Source: Clostridia bacterium
GTDB taxonomy: Bacteria; Bacillota; Clostridia; Christensenellales; Aristaeellaceae
Direction of reading: 5' to 3'
NCBI GenBank assembly: GCA_017937655.1
Contig: JAGBDE010000032.1
Coordinates: forward strand, 1 to 43,899
Length of the DNA stretch: 43,899 nucleotides
Position numbers and translations under genes: made by a program. Positions within the stretch are counted from its first letter, which is position 1; each line of letters starts with the position of its first letter. Under the pieces are notes generated by a model that saw only the letters and a list, made by a program, of their open reading frames with translations, had not been told where the DNA came from and searched no databases. Shown here in pieces: positions 1 to 7,447 of this stretch.

Positions 1-1
1 G

Positions 2-1522
2 TCTGCCAACGGTTTCGTGCCCACCGGCACCACCAAGTTCGAGAAGCGCGGCATCGCCGTGACCGTTCCCGAGTGGCAGCTGGACAAGTGCATCCAGTGC
101 GGTCAGTGCTCTCTGGTCTGCCCCCACGCTTGCATCCGTCCCATCTATGCCTCCGCTGAGGTCATGGAAAAGGCTCCCGAAACCTACGCTACCAAGCCCG
201 CTACTGGCAAGGAATTCACCGGCATGCAGTATCGTATGCAGGTCAGCCCCCTGGACTGCACCGGCTGCGGCAACTGCGTTGAGGTCTGCCCCGCCAAGGA
301 AAAGGCTCTGGTCATGAAGCCTCTGGACAGCCAGAAGGTGGAAGAAGCCAACTGGGAATTCGCTATGACCGTTCCCGAAGTCAAGAACCTGGAGAACGTT
401 TCTTCTGTGAAGAACAGCCAGGCCCTCAAGCCCCTGTTTGAGTTCTCCGGCGCTTGCGCTGGCTGCGGCGAGACTCCCTACGTCAAGCTGGTTACCCAGC
501 TCTTCGGCGACCGTATGATCGTGGCCAACGCCACCGGTTGCTCCTCCATCTACGGCGGCTCCGCCCCCACCTGCCCCTACACCACCAACGAAGACGGCCA
601 TGGTCCCGCTTGGGCCAACAGCCTCTTCGAGGACAACGCTGAGTTCGGCTTCGGTATGAACCTGGCCATCAACCAGCGCCGCGCCAAGCTGGCCGATAAC
701 GTTGCCGCTCTGGCCGAGTCCGCCGCTTCTGACGAAGTCAAGGCTGCCGCCGCCAAGTGGCTAGAAGTCAAGGACGAAGGCAAGGCCTCCAAGGCTGCCG
801 GTCAGGAACTGCTGGCTCTGATCGAGAACTGCGACTGCGACCTGTGCAAGGCCATCGTTGCTGATAAGGACCTGCTGACCAAGAAGTCCATCTGGATCTT
901 CGGCGGCGACGGCTGGGCCTACGACATCGGCTACGGCGGTGTGGACCACGTGCTGGCTCAGAACGAGGACGTCAACATCCTGGTTCTGGACACCGAAGTG
1001 TACTCCAACACCGGCGGTCAGTCCTCCAAGTCCACCCCCACCGGCTCCGTGGCCAAGTTTGCTGCTGCCGGTAAGCGCACCAAGAAGAAGGATCTGGGCA
1101 TGATGGCCATGAGTTATGGCTATGTGTACGTTGCTCAGGTTGCCATGGGCGCCAACCCCGCTCAGCTGATCAAGGCTATGACCGAAGCAGAAGCCTATCA
1201 CGGCCCCTCTCTGATCATTGCCTACGCTCCCTGCATCAACCATGGTATCAACATGGGCCATGCCCAGGCTGAGATCAAGAAGGCTGTGGAGTGCGGCTAC
1301 TGGAACCTGTACCGCTTCAACCCCGACCTGGCCGAGGAAGGCAAGAACCCCTTCACTCTGGACTCCAAGGAGCCCAGCGGCGACTACCAGGCCTTCATCA
1401 AGTCCGAGAACCGTTACGCTTCTCTGGCCAAGATGTTCCCCGGTGTGGCCGACGGTCTGTTCGCTCAGAACGAAGTGGACGCCAAGAACCGTTACCTCAA
1501 GTACAAGAGCCTGGCCGACTAA
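2..1522 (+). CDS. nifJ: Pyruvate:ferredoxin (flavodoxin) oxidoreductase, C-terminal part
   Basis: Cytoplasmic enzyme of anaerobic metabolism that oxidises pyruvate with CoA to acetyl-CoA and CO2 and passes electrons to ferredoxin or flavodoxin. The gene enters from the left edge, so only about the last 506 residues are present and the true start is outside. Visible in order: a two-cluster ferredoxin domain (CIQCGQC...CPHAC near 89-134, CTGCGNCVEVCP near 257-292), the Cys pair CAGCGE near 454-471, and the thiamine-diphosphate domain with GDGWAYDIGYGG near 907 and NTGGQSSKS near 1009. It ends with the usual C-terminal segment (LYRFNPDL, then YKSLAD). Codon use is highly biased to C-ending codons, as expected for an abundant protein. 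It is followed by a hairpin terminator. No frameshift is seen. Confidence 0.97.
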   Translation, partial: SANGFVPTGTTKFEKRGIAVTVPEWQLDKCIQCGQCSLVCPHACIRPIYASAEVMEKAPETYATKPATGKEFTGMQYRMQVSPLDCTGCGNCVEVCPAKEKALVMKPLDSQKVEEANWEFAMTVPEVKNLENVSSVKNSQALKPLFEFSGACAGCGETPYVKLVTQLFGDRMIVANATGCSSIYGGSAPTCPYTTNEDGHGPAWANSLFEDNAEFGFGMNLAINQRRAKLADNVAALAESAASDEVKAAAAKWLEVKDEGKASKAAGQELLALIENCDCDLCKAIVADKDLLTKKSIWIFGGDGWAYDIGYGGVDHVLAQNEDVNILVLDTEVYSNTGGQSSKSTPTGSVAKFAAAGKRTKKKDLGMMAMSYGYVYVAQVAMGANPAQLIKAMTEAEAYHGPSLIIAYAPCINHGINMGHAQAEIKKAVECGYWNLYRFNPDLAEEGKNPFTLDSKEPSGDYQAFIKSENRYASLAKMFPGVADGLFAQNEVDAKNRYLKYKSLAD

Positions 1523-1585
1523 GAGCTATGCTCCTGGGCCCGGGCGCATCCTGCGGGGTGCGCCTCCGGCCCGGCCGGATCTATA

Positions 1586-1624
1586 CAAAAAAACATATGG
1601 AGCTTTGGCTCCATGTGTTTTTTG
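1586..1624. terminator. Intrinsic terminator after nifJ, possibly bidirectional
   Basis: The stem ACATATGGAGC / GCTCCATGTGT has one G-T pair and a TTTG-type loop, is preceded by seven A and followed by six T. It sits between the converging ends of nifJ (+) and the minus-strand gene ending at 1631. A-tract and T-tract on either side would let it work in both directions. Confidence 0.85.
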
Positions 1625-1630
1625 TTTGCT

Positions 1631-2371
1631 TTATTTATCGGCCTGGGACTTCACTTTGGCGCGCAGGGCTTCCAGATTGCCAACCGCGGGAAAACGGCGG
1701 ATGGATTTCTTGAGGCAGAGCTTGAGGCCGCCCAGATGCAAATCGTCCACCTCCTGGGCGTTGATAGGGGCTTCGATCCCGCTGCGGTCAAACACCTTCA
1801 GCAGCAGTTTCCACTCGTTTCCGCTCAAACGCCGGGGCAGTTTCAGCAGATACCTGTAGCAATCCAGCAGAGCCTTGTCGTCGGCCTGGATCTTTTCCGT
1901 CAGCGCCTTCAGCGGGATGATGTACCTGCCTGCAATGCCCCGCAGCGCGGCGTTGTACTCACGAACGCGTTTGAGGCCGTCGGCATCTTCGTAGGACTCT
2001 TCATGCTCCTGAAACACCGGCGGAGGGGAAAAACTTACCCATTGAGGCTTGGTGTCCAGAAAGGTCATGCCCAGGAGCTTGCCCAAAGTTGCCCCAAGCC
2101 ACGGCAAATAGGTGGAAATGATATGGATCGCCTTTGTAAAGCAGCCGGTTTTGTCGGGCTGGTCCGGCTCTTCCTCCGGCAGGACCTGGCCAGGGTATTC
2201 TTTCGTCCGGCGGAGCTTAAGGGGCTTGCCATTTTCCCGGTGATCGTTGGCGGCTTCCCAGTTGCTGATCATGATCTTCATATTATCAGCCAGGAAAACA
2301 AACAGATCCGCGCAGGACGTACGGATTGTGTCCAACGCCTGCCGTTCCGCTTTCGTGAAGTGCTGATCCAT
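1631..2371 (-). CDS. Hypothetical protein, last gene of the feo operon
   Basis: Predicted soluble protein of 246 residues that I do not recognise. It has no signal peptide or membrane segment. It is rich in Lys, Leu and acidic residues with long probable helices, especially the C-terminal half from about residue 140 (ALTEKIQADDKALLDCYRYLLKL...). The start is set at the ATG ending at 2371, which has AAGGAGGG seven bases upstream; an in-frame ATG seven codons earlier lacks a site. It begins 17 bases after the stop of the phosphotransferase-like gene, so it is probably co-transcribed with feoA, feoB and nrdG. No motif points to a function. Confidence 0.75.
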   Translation of the reverse strand: MDQHFTKAERQALDTIRTSCADLFVFLADNMKIMISNWEAANDHRENGKPLKLRRTKEYPGQVLPEEEPDQPDKTGCFTKAIHIISTYLPWLGATLGKLLGMTFLDTKPQWVSFSPPPVFQEHEESYEDADGLKRVREYNAALRGIAGRYIIPLKALTEKIQADDKALLDCYRYLLKLPRRLSGNEWKLLLKVFDRSGIEAPINAQEVDDLHLGGLKLCLKKSIRRFPAVGNLEALRAKVKSQADK

Positions 2372-2388
2372 ATGCACCCTCCTTTGCA

Positions 2389-3366
2389 TCATTCAAAAGC
2401 AGCCGCCACATCCCCGCGGATTTCCCTGCTCAGCAGGATCCGCTCCATGGCAAACGCCGCTTGCTTCTGGCCCAGCTGCTGTTCTTCCCCGTCCTGGGCC
2501 TCCAGGCCGATGGCCCGCTTCACGTTGTATTCCAGCCAGGCGGGCCAGGTGTCCATGCTGTCATACAGGGTGAGAATGTCATTCTGCGGTTTCCCCCGCC
2601 GGGCCACATAGGCCTCCGCAAAGGCCCGCAGATTGTCTATCTTCCAGCTGCCCGTCTCCCAGCCGGCCCACATCAGCGCCAGCATCAGCATTTCCCGCTC
2701 CGGGTGGCCGTAATCCAGGCATTCCAGGTCGATGATCAGGGGCCGACCCTCCTGCCACAGCACGTTCTTGATGTCCATATCGCCGTTGCTGATGCACACC
2801 TGGGGCTTGAGCCTTGCCGCGGCCTGAACGCGCTGCTGCTCCGTTTCCTCCAGCAGAGCGAGGTGATCTTCCAGCAGGCGGATCATCTCTGCCGACTGGC
2901 GAACCCTGGCTTCCAACAGCAGCCCCCGCCAGTCGATGGGCTGGGCCTCACAGGGGCCGGGCGATCCATCACAGGGCAGCGAGTGCTGAAGGGCCAGCAG
3001 ATCGCCCATGATGGCGCAGTGGGCGGGGGTTACCTCCGCCGGGGACAGGGCCTTGCCCTCCACCCAGGGGAACAGGTAGAAGTCCCGGCCATCCACGTGC
3101 TGCATCTTTTGGCCGCCAAATTCCAGGGCGGTCACCAACGGCATATGGGCGGCTTCCAGCTGCTTTTCCAGCCGTTCCGCCCTGGCATAATTGGCCCGGG
3201 CGTCGGGCCGCTTCATGATCTCCGGATTCAGCAGTTTCAAGGCGTAGCTGCCGCTTTCCGCGTCCAGCCGATACATGCGGTGCATATACCCGCCGCTGAC
3301 CCGCTCCGGCTCATGAAGCAAACCGCCCAGCCGGAGCCGGGCGGCAATTTGCGCAAAGTTTACCAT
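2389..3366 (-). CDS. Aminoglycoside phosphotransferase (APH/choline kinase)-fold protein
   Basis: Cytoplasmic protein of 325 residues with the protein-kinase-like APH fold. The N-lobe has YALKLLNPE, whose Lys matches the ATP-binding lysine position. The C-lobe has ISNGDMDIKNVLW followed by PLIIDLECLDYG, matching the catalytic loop and metal-binding loop of the family. The usual HGD catalytic motif reads NGD here: Asp and the downstream Asn are kept, while the His position is Asn. Related proteins phosphorylate small alcohols, choline, sugars or antibiotics; the substrate cannot be read from sequence. The start is the ATG with GGAGG upstream (3366), overlapping the end of nrdG by 7 bases, so translation is probably coupled. 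Resistance should not be assumed. Confidence 0.8.
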   Translation of the reverse strand: MVNFAQIAARLRLGGLLHEPERVSGGYMHRMYRLDAESGSYALKLLNPEIMKRPDARANYARAERLEKQLEAAHMPLVTALEFGGQKMQHVDGRDFYLFPWVEGKALSPAEVTPAHCAIMGDLLALQHSLPCDGSPGPCEAQPIDWRGLLLEARVRQSAEMIRLLEDHLALLEETEQQRVQAAARLKPQVCISNGDMDIKNVLWQEGRPLIIDLECLDYGHPEREMLMLALMWAGWETGSWKIDNLRAFAEAYVARRGKPQNDILTLYDSMDTWPAWLEYNVKRAIGLEAQDGEEQQLGQKQAAFAMERILLSREIRGDVAAAFE

Positions 3367-3881
3367 TCCGGGGCCTCCCACAGGACGATTTCGCCCTGCT
3401 GCCGGGTCTTATTCATGTCGATGATCCTCTGGTTTTTGCTGCCGCAGTACAGCAGCTCCAGGGATCGCTGAGCCAGGATGAAGGGGCCGTCCACCAGCAC
3501 GTCGGTTTCGTTGAGAAGGGCGTGCACGGCGGGGTCGTCGCTCTGCTGATGGGCTTCCAGGGTGGAGCCGGTGAAGGTCCACACATTGAGGCCCTTCTCG
3601 TGGGCGCGCCGGGCCAGCTCCGCGCAGGCGGCGGGCTGCATGAAAGGCTCACCGCCGCTAAGCGTGATGCCACTCAGCAGCGGATTGCCGGAAAAGCGTT
3701 TCTCTACTTCGTCCAGGGTATAGACCGTGCCGCCAGCGGGGTCGTGGCTCTCCGGGTTGTGGCAGCCCTCGCAGTGGTGGGGGCAGCCCTGGGTGAACAC
3801 GGAAAACCGGTATCCCGGGCCGTCCACGATGGAATAATTCACCATGCCATACAGGCGGATGGTGGAAGGGGTATCACTCAT
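3360..3881 (-). CDS. nrdG: Anaerobic ribonucleoside-triphosphate reductase activating protein
   Basis: Radical SAM activase of 173 residues that installs the glycyl radical on class III ribonucleotide reductase NrdD so deoxynucleotides can be made without oxygen. The 4Fe-4S/SAM motif is CPHHCEGC (Cys33, Cys37, Cys40), preceded by SIVDGPGYRFSVFTQGC, which is typical of NrdG. The glycine-rich SGGEPF follows near residue 80. Length is normal. AAGGAG lies upstream of the ATG. It overlaps the preceding Cys-rich peptide gene by 8 bases and the following phosphotransferase-like gene by 7, so it belongs to the feo operon. Its partner nrdD is not in the window. Confidence 0.95.
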   Translation of the reverse strand: MSDTPSTIRLYGMVNYSIVDGPGYRFSVFTQGCPHHCEGCHNPESHDPAGGTVYTLDEVEKRFSGNPLLSGITLSGGEPFMQPAACAELARRAHEKGLNVWTFTGSTLEAHQQSDDPAVHALLNETDVLVDGPFILAQRSLELLYCGSKNQRIIDMNKTRQQGEIVLWEAPEW

Positions 3882-4032
3882 TGGCTTCTTTCTCCTTCTG
3901 GCAGTTGCCGGCCATGGGGCAGTTGCTGCATCCCATGCAGCCGCCCTTTTTCTTCCGGACGATGATCGCGTGAATCGCAGCGCCTGCGATCAGCGCAAGG
4001 CCTGCCAGAATCAGTATATCAGATAATTTCAC
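3874..4032 (-). CDS. FeoB-associated Cys-rich membrane protein
   Basis: Small inner-membrane peptide of 52 residues. It has one transmembrane helix (about residues 3-23, LSDILILAGLALIAGAAIHAII), then a basic stretch RKKKGG and a cysteine cluster CMGCSNCPMAGNC, followed by a charged tail. This is the layout of the FeoB-associated Cys-rich family found beside feoB in Firmicutes. The Cys cluster may bind or hand over ferrous iron, but its biochemical role is not established. The start is GTG at 4032 with GAGGTG six bases upstream; the open frame extends further upstream without a site. It lies 16 bases downstream of feoB and overlaps nrdG by 8 bases. Confidence 0.9.
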   Translation of the reverse strand: MKLSDILILAGLALIAGAAIHAIIVRKKKGGCMGCSNCPMAGNCQKEKEANE

Positions 4033-4048
4033 GAATTGCACCTCATTC

Positions 4049-6151
4049 TTACAGTCCCAGCAGCATGCCGCCCTGGTAGATGATGACGGCGATGAGCCAG
4101 GCCAGCAAAGTCTGCCCAAGCACAGTCAGGATGGCCCATTTGCCGGATTCCATTTCCCGGCGCATGGCGGCCACAGCGGCCACGCAGGGGCAATACAGCA
4201 GCACGAAGCTCAGGAAGCTGACAGCGGCCAGCGTGGTGGGGAACACGGCCTTCATGGCGGTCAGCATGGCGGCGCTTTCCATATCCACGCCTGCCAGCAC
4301 CGCCAGCGTGCTGACCACGCTCTCCTTGGCCATCACGCCGGTGATGACCGCAGTGGCGGCCTCCACATTGCCAAAGCCAGCGGGGGCGAAAATGGGGGCG
4401 ATGAACCCGGCCAGCTTGCCCAGGATGCTCTCGGCGATGTTGTCCGTCATTTCGAAGCGGAAGTTGAAGCTGCGCAGCACCCACACCGCGATGGTGGCCA
4501 GGAAGATGACCGTGAAGGCACGCTGGAGGAAGTCCTTGGCCTTGTCCCACATCTGACGCAAAACATTGGCGGGGGTGGGCAGGCGGTAGGTGGGCATTTC
4601 CATGATGAAGGGGGCGGCGTCGCCGTGGAAGACGGTCTTCTTCAGCACCAGGCCCGCCAGAATGGCCACCAGGATGCCGCCCAGGTACAGGGCCGTCATC
4701 ACCAGCACCTTATGCTCGGGGAAGAAAGCGGCGGTGAACAGGGCGTAGATCGGCACCTTTGCGCCGCAGCTCATGAAGGGGGTCAGCATGATGGTAAACC
4801 GGCGATCCCGGGTGTTGTTCATGCTGCGGGCGCTCATCACCGCGGGGACGGTGCAGCCAAAGCCCATCATCATGGGGATGAAGCTGCGGCCGTTCAGGCC
4901 CAGCTTGCGCAGGGGCTTATCCATCAGGAAAGCGGCACGGGCCATGTAGCCGCTGTCCTCCAAAATGGACAGCAGCAGGAACAGCAGCACGATCACCGGC
5001 AGGAAGCTGAGCACGCTGCCCACGCCGGTCAAAACGCCGTTGACCACCAGATCCTGCACCCAGTCGGCCACCTGGGCCCGCTCCAGCGCGCCTGCAATCA
5101 GCTCAATGCCGCCGTCCACCAAGGCGGAGAATCCGTCGGCGATGAAGGTGCCGATGGGGCCGAAGGTGATGTAGAACACCAGCAGCATCATCAGCAGGAA
5201 AACGGGGATGGACAAAAGCGGATGGGTCATGACCCGGTCGATGCGGTCGGTGAGGGTATCTCCTTCCGGGGCCACTCGATGATAGCAGGTAGAAAGCAGC
5301 TTTTCAATGAAGCGGTAACGGGTATCGGCCATGACAGCCACCCGCTCCATGCCAATCTCCTTCTCCATGCTGGCCAGGATCTCTTCAATAATGTGGAGGG
5401 TCTCCGCAGAAAGGTTCAGCTCCTGGCTGATCACGTCGTCCCCCTCAAAGAGCTTGGTGGCGGCGTAGCGGGGCGTCATGCCGTGGGCCACGGCGGATTC
5501 CTCCACCAGGTGGACGATGGCGTGCAAAGCCTTATGGGCTGCGCCGTCGCAGATGTCCAGCTTCTGGGGAACCAGCTTTTTCTGGGCGGCCTCCATGGCG
5601 CGGCTCACCAGCTGGTCGATGCCCTCGCCCTTCCGGGCGCAGATGGCCACCACCGGCGTACCCAGCCCGGCTTCCAGGCCAGCCAGGTCAATGGAATCGC
5701 CCCGGCCGCGAACCTCATCCATCATGTTGAGGGCCACCACCACCGGGCAGCCCAGCTGCAACAGCTGCAAAGTGAGGTACAGGTTCCGCTCCAGGTTGGT
5801 GGCGTCCACGATGTTGATCACCACGTCCGGCTTTTCCTTCACGATGTAATTCCGGCTGACAATCTCCTCCATGGAGTAGGGGCTGAGGCTGTAAATGCCG
5901 GGCAGATCGACGATGGTCACGTCGCTGTACTTGTCCGGCACAGGCTTGCCCTCGGTCTGGGACTTTTTCACGTGCCAAGGCAGGCCGATGTGAGTCTGCT
6001 TGCCATGGTGATGGTGCAGCATGGTGCCGGTTTTCTGCTCCACGGTCACGCCGGGCCAGTTGCCCACGTGCTGGTTGGCGCCGGTCAGCTGATTGAAAAG
6101 GGTGGTCTTGCCGCTGTTCTGGTTTCCCGCAAGTGCAAACGTATATCCCAT
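4049..6151 (-). CDS. feoB: Ferrous iron transporter FeoB
   Basis: Inner-membrane Fe(II) transporter of 700 residues. The N-terminal cytoplasmic G domain has the P-loop GNQNSGKTT (residues 9-17), the switch region GNWPGVTVEQKTG, G3 DLPGIYSL and G4 NMMDE. A helical domain follows (about residues 180-275). The membrane part from about residue 290 contains two Gate repeats, the conserved PSF-type motif RSFIPMMMGFGCTVPA and the second-half motif LTPFMSCGAKVPIYALF. Start and length are normal. It lies two bases downstream of feoA and upstream of the Cys-rich partner, forming the standard Clostridia feoA-feoB-partner cassette. The operon probably responds to iron; see the palindrome upstream of feoA. 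Confidence 0.97.
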   Translation of the reverse strand: MGYTFALAGNQNSGKTTLFNQLTGANQHVGNWPGVTVEQKTGTMLHHHHGKQTHIGLPWHVKKSQTEGKPVPDKYSDVTIVDLPGIYSLSPYSMEEIVSRNYIVKEKPDVVINIVDATNLERNLYLTLQLLQLGCPVVVALNMMDEVRGRGDSIDLAGLEAGLGTPVVAICARKGEGIDQLVSRAMEAAQKKLVPQKLDICDGAAHKALHAIVHLVEESAVAHGMTPRYAATKLFEGDDVISQELNLSAETLHIIEEILASMEKEIGMERVAVMADTRYRFIEKLLSTCYHRVAPEGDTLTDRIDRVMTHPLLSIPVFLLMMLLVFYITFGPIGTFIADGFSALVDGGIELIAGALERAQVADWVQDLVVNGVLTGVGSVLSFLPVIVLLFLLLSILEDSGYMARAAFLMDKPLRKLGLNGRSFIPMMMGFGCTVPAVMSARSMNNTRDRRFTIMLTPFMSCGAKVPIYALFTAAFFPEHKVLVMTALYLGGILVAILAGLVLKKTVFHGDAAPFIMEMPTYRLPTPANVLRQMWDKAKDFLQRAFTVIFLATIAVWVLRSFNFRFEMTDNIAESILGKLAGFIAPIFAPAGFGNVEAATAVITGVMAKESVVSTLAVLAGVDMESAAMLTAMKAVFPTTLAAVSFLSFVLLYCPCVAAVAAMRREMESGKWAILTVLGQTLLAWLIAVIIYQGGMLLGL

Positions 6152-6153
6152 GT

Positions 6154-6408
6154 TTACTCGCCTTTCTCCTGCCTCAGGGTGATTTTTGCAGCGTCGTCCA
6201 GGCGCAGCGTGAGGGAATAGCCCCGCAGATGGATCTCCACAGGGTCGCCCATGGGGGCGGTTTTATTCAGCAGCACCTTCACGCCGGGGGTGATGCCCAT
6301 GTCCAACAGATGCCGGTGCAGCGCGGCCTCGCCGCCCACCGCATCCACAATACCGCTCTGGCCGGGCACAAGATCGGCCAGGGTTTTAGGCTGTTGATTT
6401 TCCTTCAT
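6154..6408 (-). CDS. feoA: FeoA family ferrous iron transport protein
   Basis: Cytoplasmic SH3-like FeoA protein of 84 residues that assists FeoB. The fold signature is LLDMGITPGVKVLLNKTAPMGDPVEIHLRG. The conserved ending has the form Y.L.LR..(D/E)A. The start is the ATG at 6408, with AAGGAGA eight bases upstream; the frame is open further upstream without a site and into the promoter. It is the first gene of a six-gene minus-strand run: feoA, feoB, Cys-rich peptide, nrdG, phosphotransferase-like, unknown. Confidence 0.93.
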   Translation of the reverse strand: MKENQQPKTLADLVPGQSGIVDAVGGEAALHRHLLDMGITPGVKVLLNKTAPMGDPVEIHLRGYSLTLRLDDAAKITLRQEKGE

Positions 6409-6451
6409 TGAATGACGTCTCCTTCCTGATGGCATCCTATGTGCAAAATCG

Positions 6452-6500
6452 AGTTTGTCATGACTAATCGTTCTCCGAAAGGAAAGGGATTTCCATCTGG
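6452..6500. repeat. 49-bp block A with palindrome TTTGTCATGACTAA (possible metalloregulator site)
   Basis: Inside the feoA leader. It contains the near-perfect palindrome TTTGTCATGACTAA at 6454-6467 (core GTCATGAC) and, at fixed distance, GGAAAGGGATTTCC. A second copy of the arrangement (block B) lies 122 bp away. An iron-responsive operator is an inference from location; the palindrome does not match the classic Fur box closely. Confidence 0.45.
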
Positions 6501-6517
6501 ATACCCTTTTCTGACAA

Positions 6518-6546
6518 AGTATAACATGTTTCCGGAAGGATCGCAA
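6518..6546 (-). promoter_or_regulatory. Promoter of the feo operon
   Basis: On the minus strand, -35 TTGCGA (6546-6541), 17-base spacer and extended -10 TGTTATACT (hexamer 6523-6518). The predicted transcript start is near 6511, leaving a leader of about 100 nt before feoA. Confidence 0.7.
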
Positions 6547-6573
6547 GAGCTGAGGCCCATTCCAGGGAAATGA

Positions 6574-6622
6574 AGTTTGCCGCAACTAACTTATTCCCTT
6601 TTGGAAAGGGATTCCAACAGGG
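6574..6622. repeat. 49-bp block B, ungapped partner of block A
   Basis: Same orientation as block A. Shares AGTTTG...ACTAA at its left and GGAAAGGGATT at its right with identical spacing (about 30 of 49 positions by eye). The middle is not conserved. It lies upstream of the small gene starting at 6777. Confidence 0.4.
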
Positions 6623-6678
6623 AGGGGGATGGAAAGGAAGGAGTTATTCTTCGCCAGCCATTATGCAAACAACGGAAG

Positions 6679-6706
6679 CGCAAGCCTTGCCTGGCTTGCG
6701 TTTTCT
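6679..6706 (+). terminator. Hairpin with T-run upstream of the 6777 gene (terminator or attenuator)
   Basis: Perfect 8-bp stem CGCAAGCC / GGCTTGCG with loop TTGCCT, followed by TTTTCTT. No gene ends just upstream on the plus strand, so it could be a leader attenuator. It overlaps the -35 of the promoter predicted for the next gene. Confidence 0.5.
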
Positions 6707-6725
6707 TGTGCTGCTGTGATAGAAT
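6696..6725 (+). promoter_or_regulatory. Candidate promoter of the 6777 gene
   Basis: -35 TTGCGT (6696-6701), 18-base spacer and extended -10 TGATAGAAT (hexamer 6720-6725). Transcript start near 6732, with a leader of about 45 nt. Confidence 0.5.
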
Positions 6726-6776
6726 GGAAATGGTAAACTTGAATTTGTTGACATTTACATTAAGAAGAGGATAAAC

Positions 6777-7214
6777 ATGGAGAATACTTTCTTTTGCCAA
6801 TGGTTTAAAGGATTCGAAAAAGGTTTAGATGAAATGGATTTGGACAGCCGAGACTGTCTGTTGAAGCATTGTGCCAAATGCTGTGCTGATACAGGTGTTT
6901 TGCAGTCATATTTGAAGCTATATCAAACTGTGAACGGAGAGCGTGATGCGTTTTACAGCAGATTAAGCGAAATTGGTAATGTTCGTGGTGAGATTGTCGT
7001 ATCTAATAAAGAATATTTCATTTACTTCCCAGAGTGTGCTTGCGATATTCATACTGTTTTTGGTGTTAACACTAATAATCTATGTGAATGCTCGCGACAA
7101 AGCATTATTTATGTGGCAAAGCTCGTATGGAGTGACAACAGAATCCGAGTAGAACAAGTAGAAACCATTCTATCTGGAGATACGGAATGCAAATTCAGGG
7201 TTATATTTGATTAA
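6777..7214 (+). CDS. Hypothetical Cys-rich protein, possibly ATC-hydrolase-like
   Basis: Predicted cytoplasmic protein of 145 residues. It has many cysteines in pairs: CLLKHCAKCCAD near 28-39, CAC near 88 and CEC near 105. The ending is GDTECKFRVIFD. The ending and the Cys/His pattern recall the L-2-amino-thiazoline-4-carboxylic acid hydrolase-like family, but I cannot confirm this. AAGAGG precedes the ATG. Base composition is clearly more AT-rich than the neighbours, with many A/T-ending codons, which suggests acquisition or a different expression class. It has its own candidate promoter and a terminator downstream. Confidence 0.7.
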   Translation: MENTFFCQWFKGFEKGLDEMDLDSRDCLLKHCAKCCADTGVLQSYLKLYQTVNGERDAFYSRLSEIGNVRGEIVVSNKEYFIYFPECACDIHTVFGVNTNNLCECSRQSIIYVAKLVWSDNRIRVEQVETILSGDTECKFRVIFD

Positions 7215-7342
7215 ATCTCCATCTATCTTATATGCAAATTCCAATTTGTCGAGCTGGTAAATAACGCCTCTCCCTCATTGGGTGAGGGCGCAATTATACG
7301 CACTGTGCCAGAGCATTGCGTTTATACAACCACCTAAGTAAA

Positions 7343-7380
7343 CGAGCATCCGGCATATTCGCCAGATGCTCGCCTTTTTC
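7343..7380. terminator. Terminator between converging genes
   Basis: Stem GAGCATC / GATGCTC with inner GGC / GCC pairs around ATATTC, followed by CGCCTTTTTC on the plus strand. It probably ends the 6777 transcript. A further small hairpin CCCTCA...TGAGGG lies at 7270-7287. Nothing else is seen in 7215-7447. Confidence 0.75.
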
Positions 7381-7447
7381 GTTGTGGGATCAATTCATCC
7401 TTAAGAATCCTCCCACCAATAGGAGTCCCTTTCCAAAAACGAATACA

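Noticed and set aside
2389..3366. Aminoglycoside resistance gene
   Set aside because: Only the fold is evident; catalytic His is replaced and the gene is in a housekeeping operon, so resistance is not supported.
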